Assembly: GCA_965658225.1 (NCBI GenBank)
Contig: CBFHRK010000020.1
Span: 1-30,668 of the forward strand
DNA from: ECT2AJA-044 sp965658225
GTDB lineage: Bacteria > Bacteroidota > Bacteroidia > Flavobacteriales > ECT2AJA-044
DNA length: 30,668 nucleotides
Reading direction: 5' to 3'
Part shown: piece by piece, positions 23,732 to 30,668 of the stretch
How positions within the stretch are numbered: position 1 is the stretch's first letter
How the letters are laid out: each line of letters opens with the position of its first letter
Program-made: the position numbers and the translations under genes
Notes under the pieces: model-generated
Told to the model about the DNA's origin: nothing
The model's input: the letters and a program-made list of their open reading frames with translations, nothing else
Database searches by the model: none

Positions 23732-24625
23732 ATGCACTATTCATCTCCATCTGTTCAAGGAAGAACTCTTTGGGGAGGCATCGTCCCATATGACCAAGTA
23801 TGGCGTGCCGGTGCGAATGAAAACACCACCATTTCCTTTGACACACCCGTCACTACTGGAGGTAAGACCCTATCGGCAGGAACATATGGGGTCCATATGA
23901 TTCCGACCGAAGCGGACTGGACAGTTATTTTGAGTACGGATCACGATGCTTGGGGAAGTTACTTTTACAACGAGGCAAATGATGTGGCGCGTATTCAAGT
24001 AACGCCTCAAAAACACGGATCTACTGAATGGTTAACCTATTCGGTGGTCAATCGAACCGCTTCTTCAGCAACCGTGGCCATGATGTGGGGAGAGTTAACT
24101 ATTCCGTTTGAAATTGAAACGGATTTGGCAAAGAATTTAGAAATCGATTTCCAAGAGCAAATGACTGGTTTGGTCGGATTCAATTGGTCGGCTAATAATC
24201 AATATGCAAATTACTACCTCCAGCAAGGAACAAATTTAGATGCTGCGCTCAAGGCTGTGAATCAGTCTATTGGAATGAACAAGCAATTTGCCAATTTGAG
24301 TACGAAAGCATTGATTTTGTCTTCTTTGGGTGAAAGTGAGGAGGCCGCGAATATTGAGAAAGAAGCGATGGAAATGGCGAATGAAGCTCAGCTCAATACC
24401 TATGGTTATCAATTGGTTGGATTGGGGAAAATGAATGAAGCACTAATCGTGTTTAAAAAGAATACGAAGGATCATCCAAAAAGCTGGAATGCTTGGGATA
24501 GTTTAGGCGAATGTCATTTGAATATGGGAAATAAGAAGGACGCTAAGAAATACTATGAAAAGGCGCTGGGCATGGCTCCGGATAATCAAAAAGCCAGAAT
24601 TGAAGGAATTTTGAATACGATTTAA
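23732..24625 (+). CDS. DUF2911 domain protein with C-terminal TPR, main part
   Basis: The protein has 297 residues from the ATG right after the in-frame stop. HYSSPSVQGRTLWGGIVPYDQVWRAG, the GGKTLSAGTYGVHMIP block and DWTVILSTD belong to DUF2911, a Bacteroidota family of unknown function. Residues about 160-297 contain TPR-like helices ending in AKKYYEKALGMAPDNQKAR. Alone, this product lacks the signal peptide and the first domain strand encoded at 23588-23731, so it would stay in the cytosol if made. No frame change separates the parts. The stop interlocks by 4 bases with that of the rhomboid gene, and its terminator lies inside that gene. Confidence 0.8.
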   Translation: MHYSSPSVQGRTLWGGIVPYDQVWRAGANENTTISFDTPVTTGGKTLSAGTYGVHMIPTEADWTVILSTDHDAWGSYFYNEANDVARIQVTPQKHGSTEWLTYSVVNRTASSATVAMMWGELTIPFEIETDLAKNLEIDFQEQMTGLVGFNWSANNQYANYYLQQGTNLDAALKAVNQSIGMNKQFANLSTKALILSSLGESEEAANIEKEAMEMANEAQLNTYGYQLVGLGKMNEALIVFKKNTKDHPKSWNAWDSLGECHLNMGNKKDAKKYYEKALGMAPDNQKARIEGILNTI

Positions 24626-25422
24626 GAATCGTCGTTATGAAATTCAGAAGCCTCCTCAGAATGAGGGGGCTTTTCACTTTTAGGCTCAAACCGATACACA
24701 ATTCGCACGGGTTGCGTTTTATTCGCGTGCTCTTCCCAGTAGTTCCGGCCCAATTCATCCGGATTTGGATACCGCAAGGCCTCATCTTCTAAATATTTTC
24801 CACGCTCATCAAGCATTGCATCGCTCACTGCTTCTTTTTTCGGGGCCTGCGGCCCGATGTTTCTGTAAGCAAACGCGAGCAACAAACCTGCTATCGCACC
24901 GCTGAGGTGCCCCTCCCAAGAAATCTGCTCTTCAATGGGAAACAAGCCCCAAACCATACTTCCATAGGCAAAAACAACAAAAAAAGACACCGCCATCAAA
25001 GGTCGATGTCGCCGCCAAGCACCCGAGAAAAACAAAAAACTAGCCAGCGCATAGACCAATCCGGAGGCGCCAATATGATACGCTTCTCGTCCGATTGCCC
25101 AGGTCAAGATACCTGTCAGCACCCAACTCCATGCAACGATAGGCAAGAAGAGTGGCTTATAGAAATAGCGCAACAATGAACCCAACACTATCAGCGGAAT
25201 CGAATTATTGACTAAATGAAGTAAATCGGCATGAAGCACAGGCATAGTGACAATTCCCAACAAACCTTCCATCGACCGCGGAAATAAACCATACGAACCC
25301 CACGACGCACCTGATCGCCATTCTAAGTAGAAAGCTATCCATGCCAAAAGCATTAAATAAAAGGCGGGTAAAACATGAACTATTCCCGGTTTCACCACAC
25401 CTACTTGCTTTCCATCACTCAT
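24622..25422 (-). CDS. Rhomboid family intramembrane serine protease
   Basis: A 266-residue protein with about six membrane helices up to residue 190 and a charged cytosolic tail (190-266). The catalytic Ser120 lies in HIGASGLVYAL, and the catalytic His172 in EGHLSGAIAG. LHADLLHLVNNS (63-74) is the conserved L1/helix 2 region. The substrate is unknown. The gene is divergent from rarA with 38 bases between starts. Its 3' end contains the terminator of the convergent DUF2911 gene, and two palindromic elements form an inverted pair (24843, 24893). Confidence 0.92.
   Translation of the reverse strand: MSDGKQVGVVKPGIVHVLPAFYLMLLAWIAFYLEWRSGASWGSYGLFPRSMEGLLGIVTMPVLHADLLHLVNNSIPLIVLGSLLRYFYKPLFLPIVAWSWVLTGILTWAIGREAYHIGASGLVYALASFLFFSGAWRRHRPLMAVSFFVVFAYGSMVWGLFPIEEQISWEGHLSGAIAGLLLAFAYRNIGPQAPKKEAVSDAMLDERGKYLEDEALRYPNPDELGRNYWEEHANKTQPVRIVYRFEPKSEKPPHSEEASEFHNDDS
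24648..24674 (+). terminator. Terminator of the DUF2911 gene, inside the rhomboid gene
   Basis: Arms AAGCCTCCTC and GAGGGGGCTT pair with one G-U, loop AGAAT, then TTTT. It lies 23 bases past the DUF2911 stop and encodes part of the rhomboid C terminus on the other strand. Confidence 0.7.
24843..24858 (+). repeat. Palindrome-GAT element, left half of an inverted pair
   Basis: Arm GGGCC, loop TGC, arm GGCCC, GAT. Antisense to IGPQAP (189-194), where the rhomboid membrane core joins its tail. It faces the copy at 24893 across 34 bases. Confidence 0.6.
24893..24910 (-). repeat. Palindrome-GAT element, right half of an inverted pair
   Basis: Minus strand: arm GCACC, loop TCAGC, arm GGTGC, GAT. 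It encodes GHLSGAI (171-177) with the catalytic His172, a conserved motif, so protein constraint may account for part of the match. Confidence 0.45.
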
Positions 25423-25460
25423 GCCGTGAAAGTAGCAATTAAATAGCTAATTTGGCGGCT

Positions 25461-26744
25461 ATGATTGCTCCCGAGATCCCTTTAGCCGAACGACTCCGAC
25501 CCAAAAAACTAGATGAGTATATAAGTCAGACTGAACTCGTTGGTCCCAATGGAGTCATCACAAAAATGATTCAGTCGGGCACCCTTGCTAGTTTTATTCT
25601 CTGGGGACCTCCGGGTGTGGGGAAAACAACGCTAGCCGAAATTATTGCCAACGAACTCGACCGACCTTTTTATCGTTTATCGGCCATTTCAAGTGGAGTC
25701 AAAGACGTTCGCGAAGTTATTTCAAAAGCGGGTGATCAAGGCATGTTTTCCAAAGGTAGGCCCGTGGTATTCATCGATGAAATTCACCGCTTCAGTAAAT
25801 CGCAACAAGATTCTTTACTTGGAGCCGTAGAGAAAGGGGTTATTACTCTTGTCGGAGCCACTACAGAAAACCCAAGTTTTGAAGTGATTTCCGCCCTTTT
25901 ATCGAGGTGCCAAGTGTACGTATTAAAACCCTTCACAGCCGACGATTTAAGGTCGCTTATTTCTCGTGCCTTACGGCACGATCCGTGGCTTTCAGAGCAA
26001 CAAGTAACTATCGAAGAAGATGAGGCCCTTTTGCGCATATCGGGCGGTGACGCCCGAAAACTACTCAATACTTTGGAACTCGTAGTACTTGCAAGCCGAG
26101 ATCGCCCATTAACGATCACGAATGAGGTTATCCTCGGTTTGGCACAAGAAAAACTCGCGCTCTACGACAAAACGGGGGAGCAACACTACGATATCATTTC
26201 GGCTTTCATAAAATCGATTCGCGGATCCGATCCGAATGCAGCTATTTATTGGCTAGCCCGCATGATTGAAGGAGGGGAAGATTTAAAGTTTATCGCGCGT
26301 CGACTTATCATTCTCGCATCTGAAGACATTGGCAACGCGAACCCGACCGCGCTCATTATGGCGAATAATTCTTTTCAGGCTGTTGCTCAAATAGGATATC
26401 CAGAGTCGCGTATCATTCTGGCTCAGTGCGTCACTTATTTAGCGAGTTCACCAAAAAGTAACGCATCGTACCAGGCGATTGGAAAGGCTCAAAAAGAGGT
26501 GCAAGAAACAGGACCTCTTCCTGTGCCACTCCATCTAAGAAATGCACCTACGCAATTGATGAAGGATTTGAATTATGGTGCCGATTACCAATATGCGCAC
26601 GAACACGCTCAGAACTTCAGCAACCAAGAATATCTACCTGAAGAGCTAAGCGGAACTCGCTTCTATGATCCAGGAGATAACCAGAGAGAAAAAGCGCTCC
26701 GTGCATTTCTGCAGGAGCGCTGGAAAGACAAATATGGATATTAG
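25461..26744 (+). CDS. rarA: Replication-associated recombination protein A (RarA/MgsA), AAA+ ATPase
   Basis: A 427-residue clamp-loader-like ATPase that acts at stalled replication forks. The N-terminal PLAERLRPKKLDEYISQ (7-23), Walker A GPPGVGKT (49-56), Walker B VVFIDEIHRF (102-111), sensor 1 GATTENPSF (132-140) and sensor 2 region SGGDARKLLN (about 194-203) are all present, followed by the tetramerisation domain with DPNAAIYWLARM and SEDIGNANP. I start at ATG 25461; a TTG three codons earlier is in frame but unneeded. CTAATTTG lies only 6 bases before the ATG, so the transcript may be nearly leaderless. The 3' end carries the terminator of the convergent DUF5723 operon. Confidence 0.95.
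   Translation: MIAPEIPLAERLRPKKLDEYISQTELVGPNGVITKMIQSGTLASFILWGPPGVGKTTLAEIIANELDRPFYRLSAISSGVKDVREVISKAGDQGMFSKGRPVVFIDEIHRFSKSQQDSLLGAVEKGVITLVGATTENPSFEVISALLSRCQVYVLKPFTADDLRSLISRALRHDPWLSEQQVTIEEDEALLRISGGDARKLLNTLELVVLASRDRPLTITNEVILGLAQEKLALYDKTGEQHYDIISAFIKSIRGSDPNAAIYWLARMIEGGEDLKFIARRLIILASEDIGNANPTALIMANNSFQAVAQIGYPESRIILAQCVTYLASSPKSNASYQAIGKAQKEVQETGPLPVPLHLRNAPTQLMKDLNYGADYQYAHEHAQNFSNQEYLPEELSGTRFYDPGDNQREKALRAFLQERWKDKYGY
25966..25982 (+). repeat. Palindrome-GAT element
   Basis: Arm GTGCC, loop TTAC, arm GGCAC, GAT; one more C-G pair extends the stem to six. Sense, rarA residues 169-174 (RALRHD), a variable region. It faces the copy at 26039 across 56 bases. Confidence 0.6.
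26039..26055 (-). repeat. Palindrome-GAT element
   Basis: Minus strand: arm GGGCG, loop TCAC, arm CGCCC, GAT, with a sixth pair outside. It codes for ISGGDAR (193-199), a conserved RarA motif, so protein constraint may contribute. Confidence 0.45.
26690..26722 (-). terminator. Terminator of the DUF5723 operon, inside the rarA 3' end
   Basis: On the minus strand, 8-base arms AGCGCTCC and GGAGCGCT enclose a second stem TGCA/TGCA with loop GAAA and one bulged base; TTTTT follows. It starts 24 bases past the DUF5723 stop and encodes rarA residues near the C terminus on the plus strand. Confidence 0.75.
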
Positions 26745-26745
26745 T

Positions 26746-28146
26746 TTACGGCGTTGATTCCTGGACGGGTGCCTCGACAGGTGATTCCGTCGGAACAGCA
26801 GCGGTCTGCTTATTACCATTCAAATTAATACTGAAACCAGTCCTAAAATTAAACTCGTTCCAGGTTGCAATATTCGGAATCCCGTGGAGGTAATCCGCCA
26901 TAAAATGCCACTGGAATGCTCGACCGAGTGCAAAGCCAGCTCCAAAGTTATCAAACCCACTATTGTAGGCGGTGTATTGGGCCTTGATTTGAAACCAATC
27001 CGCCAAATCTCCATACCACGAAATACCTAATGCATTAATATTAACTCCGAAAGCATCTTCGTTATAAAATTGAACCCCTAATTCGTGTTTTTCGTGAAAA
27101 CGCCATTGTACCCCAATATTTATTTTTCTATTCAATGGTGTTGAAAACGAATCAAATAAAGTATCCGGGTCTAGTAATTCACCAATGGAATCAAAATACG
27201 ACGAGACCGCATCACCAAAACTTCCAGAATCATCCGTAAACAACTCATAAGTAATACCACTGATGTCAATCGTTTGATTCTCCACTACATAGTTTTCCAT
27301 GCCTTCTTTCCAATTAATGGAACCAAGATCATTAACGCTTCCCGTGACGCTCCATTTATCTGATACTTGATATCGAAACCCGAAATCAAAGCCCACACCA
27401 AAATTTTGAAAACCGTATCCATCTCTAATTACATCACCGGCGGTTAAACCGTCTCTCGAGAATCCTGCGGTATTAATTCTACCACCCGCTGAAAGTGTTA
27501 CTGTATAAGGTTCCGGCGAGCTTGTTTGAGTCAATACAGATAACTGGTCTATATCCGTTTGTAATGATCCCATTCCGCTGATCAATTTAACTCTTGCTCC
27601 TACGCTTAATGCGCCATCAAGAAGAGTATGATTGTAACCAACGTGATAAAACGCATAATGGTGGCCTGTGCCTTGAGTCGGAGACCAATCAAGAGTTTCC
27701 CCGACATAAGAACCGTTTCCGTATGCTAAGAATTTCATTAAATCGGGCGCCAAAGTCACAACCGCTGTTGCTCGATATGAAGCTCCAAACGAAATATAGC
27801 TTTGTGGAGAAAGTGCAATACCAACAAATAAGAGGTCGTAATCTACATTTGATTGCAGAAAGTTACTTTCCGTAAGGTCATCTACCTGTCCTTCAAATTC
27901 GGTTTGAAAATCCTTGTCCTTATCAAACATCGATAAATCAAAGATTTGATTCGACACATGCGAATGAATACTGGTTAAGCCAGGTATACCGATCGTTAAC
28001 TTAGCATCAGGCCGCAGGCCGGGATTCAATAAAGTAGATTGAGGAACCGAGTAAAAATTCGTCAGCGTTTGATTAGGCTGAGCGAAGGCAAGTGTCGTAA
28101 GCAACATATTCAATGCAACAATACGAATAGTGTTTTTCCTCTTCAT
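26746..28146 (-). CDS. DUF5723 family outer-membrane beta-barrel protein
   Basis: The protein has 466 residues. A signal peptide (MKRKNTIRIVALNMLLTTLAFAQ) precedes the family opening TLTNFYSVPQSTLLNPGLRPD and IGIPGLTSIHSH. The rest alternates polar and aromatic residues in beta strands (for example NIGVQWRFHEKHELGVQF), as in PorV/FadL-like barrels of gliding Bacteroidota. The short Pro/Glu-rich C terminus is probably disordered. Function unknown. I chose ATG 28144-28146, 1 base after the stop of the lipoprotein gene (TAATATG), which implies co-translation. A palindrome-like element (28006-28021) is near the N terminus. Confidence 0.82.
   Translation of the reverse strand: MKRKNTIRIVALNMLLTTLAFAQPNQTLTNFYSVPQSTLLNPGLRPDAKLTIGIPGLTSIHSHVSNQIFDLSMFDKDKDFQTEFEGQVDDLTESNFLQSNVDYDLLFVGIALSPQSYISFGASYRATAVVTLAPDLMKFLAYGNGSYVGETLDWSPTQGTGHHYAFYHVGYNHTLLDGALSVGARVKLISGMGSLQTDIDQLSVLTQTSSPEPYTVTLSAGGRINTAGFSRDGLTAGDVIRDGYGFQNFGVGFDFGFRYQVSDKWSVTGSVNDLGSINWKEGMENYVVENQTIDISGITYELFTDDSGSFGDAVSSYFDSIGELLDPDTLFDSFSTPLNRKINIGVQWRFHEKHELGVQFYNEDAFGVNINALGISWYGDLADWFQIKAQYTAYNSGFDNFGAGFALGRAFQWHFMADYLHGIPNIATWNEFNFRTGFSINLNGNKQTAAVPTESPVEAPVQESTP
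28006..28021 (-). repeat. Palindrome-GAT element, imperfect
   Basis: Minus strand: arm CGGCC, loop TGC, arm GGCCT, GAT; the outer pair is mismatched. It encodes PGLRPD (42-47) of the DUF5723 protein. It is the only copy seen in the AT-richer last 4.6 kb. Confidence 0.4.
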
Positions 28147-28147
28147 A

Positions 28148-30211
28148 TTAATTTGCATTGACGTTAATCTGAATCTTAGACTCAATAGCCAAATAAATCT
28201 TAAGGAAATCTGTTACGTTCATTACGTAATTATCGACTCCGTCATTTGGCGAATTTAATTTTGCACTTAGCACGAGACGGTCCGTGTTAAAAAGACTTTC
28301 CGTTTGTGATTCGTTTAATTCTATCCTATTTTCAGTAAACGTGCTCTCAATTACGAATCCATCCGAATCAGTGACTCCCGCCTTCATGAAATTGAACTCT
28401 ACTGAATCCATAACTTCACTAGCAGAACTTATCATAAGTAGCTTGAAATCTGCATCCAAACCAAATCCGTTATCAACGTTTCCGTGTAATATTAAAGTTT
28501 TTGGCTCTATCTGATCATTATCTAGCTCCAAACTTAGGTCTAACGTATCTGTCCAACCAAGATCATCTACCCGAAGATTCAAGCCCATATTCACCTCAAC
28601 ACCTATGTACATGCGACCTGTATTCGTCAAGAAATTGGTTCCAGTGTTTCCATCAGGATTGATATCGATTGATCCATCGAAGGCCATAACTTCCGGAATA
28701 TTCCCTAAAAAGTTGACGATATTACTTGTTGTACGATCAATTAACACCTCGTCCTTCTTAGAAACACCAACCTCACTTATAGTCGGATAAGAAATATCAT
28801 TAGGTTGAAGGTTCAAAGGCACGACATTCCCATCTTTGTTCGTCCCAATCAAATCAAAATTGGTACGAACCGGTACGCCAAGTGCGTTATCTGTCAATAA
28901 TTTAATAATAGGGTCTTCTAGGTAGAATTCGCCAGTCAGGCGATCCAAAAATTCGAGATCTAAATTTAATTCATTGCCTGTTAAATCCTCTACCGAGGAA
29001 CCGAAAAACCCTTCTACATATTTAAACTCGAAATCATTAAAATTTAGCGATCCAGATACTGATTGAGTATTCAAGATATTCTCTATCTGCCCATCCGAAT
29101 TAACTACTTGAACTTCAAATGAGAGTGTAAAACGATTAAACGGCTGAGATGCATTCTGATCTAAACGAATTACACCATTACTTAAATCTGCAAATCCTTG
29201 AGTTGAACCATTTTTGTCTATGGGTATGTCAACCCTTAATGTATCACCTGAAGCATCAACCCCTTCAATAAACGTAACCACTAACATTGTTGGCTGTGGC
29301 ACATTGGAGGTCAAATCATATTCGAGTCCTCCTTCAAGAAGCTCCAATAACGATATCTCCTCGTCCGGCAATGAAATATCAACTACGGAACTACTATTAA
29401 AAATAGTTTGATCCGGCAATACAGCATCTCCTTCATTTATTTCTAGGGCTAAACTCCTTAGATCCCATTCCAATTCATCGTTCAAATCCACAGGAACAGG
29501 AACCACTGATCCACCTGAACTCATTGAGGTCACCTCAATAGTGAAAGAGTTTCCCATATTAAGACTACTCAATGAAATAGAGGAGGTTCCAGACATCCCG
29601 GAAGAAACAGCTGGAAAATTAAATGTTCCTAAAACTACTCCACCCTCCTTCAAAATTACATCCACATTCTGAAGGTCAATTGGCCATTGATTAGTTAATT
29701 CGAGCTGTAAAAACCCATTCGCGACATTCCCATTCGAAAAATTAGTGGGTGCTGGAAATGTATGAATACCTCCAACTTCATTCGTGAATCCAGGAAAAAC
29801 GCCGCTTCCACCATTTAAAGCAACAACTTGGGCATACAAAGCAGGTTCCCAGTTTGAGCCTACGCTCGAAATATTCGTGTTTTCGTTAATATCAATCGGA
29901 TCCACTTTGACAGTGCCCATCGGGAATTGCGCATTGGGAATTCCAAAAGTTGGCGGCAATGACAATAAATCAGTCGCTCTTAATGGAGGTACAGCAGAAT
30001 TATCTCTGTAGTAAACAAGAAGGTTACCGGATGAGTCAGTGCTAATATCGTCAAGCTCTTCAGCCATATTCTCCAAATTCATCTCCAGCGACATAATGGG
30101 AGCTATGATGGTTGGTTCCAAAACTACATTGGCGTTAGAGAAATCCAATTGATCTCTGTTACAGCTATACAGCAGTACCAGGCCAAATGCAATGGCCATA
30201 TTTTTTTTCAT
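28148..30211 (-). CDS. Large surface or periplasmic lipoprotein, unknown function
   Basis: The protein has 687 residues. MKKNMAIAFGLVLLYSC is a lipoprotein signal with Cys17. The mature protein is rich in Asp, Asn, Ser and beta-strand patterns, with repeated phrases such as 'xVDPIDIN', 'LELTNQWPIDLQNVDV' and 'VNMGLNLRVDDLGW', suggesting several beta-sandwich domains. I do not recognise a named family. It lies between a smaller probable secreted protein gene and a DUF5723 barrel gene, 46 bases and 1 base away, so the three likely form one operon and perhaps one outer-membrane complex. I prefer ATG 30211 over an earlier in-frame start that overlaps the upstream gene and lacks a signal. Confidence 0.7.
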   Translation of the reverse strand: MKKNMAIAFGLVLLYSCNRDQLDFSNANVVLEPTIIAPIMSLEMNLENMAEELDDISTDSSGNLLVYYRDNSAVPPLRATDLLSLPPTFGIPNAQFPMGTVKVDPIDINENTNISSVGSNWEPALYAQVVALNGGSGVFPGFTNEVGGIHTFPAPTNFSNGNVANGFLQLELTNQWPIDLQNVDVILKEGGVVLGTFNFPAVSSGMSGTSSISLSSLNMGNSFTIEVTSMSSGGSVVPVPVDLNDELEWDLRSLALEINEGDAVLPDQTIFNSSSVVDISLPDEEISLLELLEGGLEYDLTSNVPQPTMLVVTFIEGVDASGDTLRVDIPIDKNGSTQGFADLSNGVIRLDQNASQPFNRFTLSFEVQVVNSDGQIENILNTQSVSGSLNFNDFEFKYVEGFFGSSVEDLTGNELNLDLEFLDRLTGEFYLEDPIIKLLTDNALGVPVRTNFDLIGTNKDGNVVPLNLQPNDISYPTISEVGVSKKDEVLIDRTTSNIVNFLGNIPEVMAFDGSIDINPDGNTGTNFLTNTGRMYIGVEVNMGLNLRVDDLGWTDTLDLSLELDNDQIEPKTLILHGNVDNGFGLDADFKLLMISSASEVMDSVEFNFMKAGVTDSDGFVIESTFTENRIELNESQTESLFNTDRLVLSAKLNSPNDGVDNYVMNVTDFLKIYLAIESKIQINVNAN

Positions 30212-30257
30212 CAATAAAATGTAAGTAGTGAAATTCGCCTTTCGTCGAACAATCCAA

Positions 30258-30668
30258 TTACTCTGTATCGGTGGCCTTAGCCTCAATATTTAATGTCATA
30301 TCAACTTTCATCGGCACATCCGCAGTTAATTCATTATCAACCGTTAGCTCGATCAAATAGTCAAAAGGGTTCTCAGAAATTACCAATATGTTTCCAACTG
30401 CATCCAAAGCTTCCGAAGGGATCTCGAAAACATCTCCTTCTCCTGGATCTTGATTGTTGATAACTTCAATCGCAGGTGAATTCGCTGGTGTAATCGAGAA
30501 AGATAATTCACTCATATCCGCGAAATTCCCTCCAGTATTGTCAACAACAGTTATTTTTCCACTCTTGATAGTAACCGATTCCAACTGATCCGGGTTTATT
30601 TCATTTGCTTCCAAAATACTATCAATGTCCAGTTTATCCGAACTGCCAGAATGGCTATAGGGTCCAAC
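30258..30668 (-). CDS. Probable secreted beta-rich protein (5' end outside window)
   Basis: The last 136 codons of a gene whose frame stays open to the window edge, so the start and any signal peptide are not visible. The visible part has SDKLDIDSILEANEINPDQ, ESVTIKSGKITVVDN and a C-terminal strand-rich stretch ending VDMTLNIEAKATDTE. Similar sequences (an ID-x-L-x-EANGI element before beta strands) occur in small Bacteroidota lipoproteins of unknown role. It precedes the 687-residue lipoprotein gene by 46 bases. Confidence 0.65.
   Translation of the reverse strand, partial: VGPYSHSGSSDKLDIDSILEANEINPDQLESVTIKSGKITVVDNTGGNFADMSELSFSITPANSPAIEVINNQDPGEGDVFEIPSEALDAVGNILVISENPFDYLIELTVDNELTADVPMKVDMTLNIEAKATDTE

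Noticed and set aside
23883..23899. Seven-base palindrome CATATGG-GGT-CCATATG in the DUF2911 gene
   Set aside because: It encodes the conserved TYGVHM segment of the domain, and its loop does not fit the family, so coincidence is likely.
1..30668. CRISPR arrays, tRNA or rRNA genes, insertion sequences, prophage or toxin-antitoxin genes
   Set aside because: None seen by eye on either strand; gaps between genes are short and accounted for.

Overview
This looks like chromosomal DNA of a Bacteroidota bacterium, most likely order Flavobacteriales. Four signs point that way. A DEDDh exonuclease domain begins what appears to be the flavobacterial DnaE. Several families are found almost only in this phylum (DUF2911, DUF5723, OstA-like, and a 162-residue protein often misnamed 'ABC transporter ATPase'). 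Promoters match TAnnTTTG. Start codons lack Shine-Dalgarno sequences. I see no tRNA, rRNA, CRISPR array, insertion sequence or phage gene. No gene-free stretch exceeds 300 bases; the longest are 638-848 and 23404-23587.

Layout. 1-637: 5' part of a dnaE-like gene (minus). 849-2028: rpsP-rimM. 2034-3656: ArnT-like glycosyltransferase (minus). 3701-4402: tRNA1(Val) methyltransferase. 4403-5749: saccharopine dehydrogenase (minus). 5901-8013: DUF423 membrane protein and PEP carboxykinase. 8084-10205: OstA-like protein and a CAP-domain protein. 10243-10563: DUF962 (Mpo1-like). 10560-15806: a minus-strand operon running amidase, MlaD-like protein, Fe-S membrane protein, HAD protein, CCG-domain protein, unknown protein. 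LptD (15874-18444) is divergent from that operon. Then come a PabA/TrpG amidotransferase (minus), RidA, an M48 lipoprotein protease, an M61 peptidase (minus), dihydrolipoyl dehydrogenase, a DUF2911 gene broken by an in-frame stop, a rhomboid protease (minus) and RarA. 26746-30668 is a minus-strand cluster: a partial probable secreted protein, a 687-residue lipoprotein and a DUF5723 outer-membrane barrel.

Shared roles. The middle of the window is rich in envelope biogenesis: OstA-like and LptD for LPS transport, MlaD-like for lipid traffic, an amidase for peptidoglycan, and an ArnT-like transferase. The rest is housekeeping: translation, gluconeogenesis, the E3 of 2-oxoacid dehydrogenases, and replication-fork maintenance.

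The most unusual signal is not a gene. I count 18 copies of a 16-18 base palindromic element, plus four with one mismatched arm pair. The form is a 5-base arm, a 3-5 base loop that starts with T and ends with C, the exact complementary arm, then GAT (rarely GAA). The arm sequences differ from copy to copy, yet pairing is kept. Copies lie on both strands and almost all are inside genes. Some form inverted pairs, and two such pairs have the same 34-base spacing. Other points of note: all seven convergent gene pairs have stop codons that overlap or lie within 5 bases, two terminators sit inside the opposing gene, and three envelope genes start at TTG or GTG.
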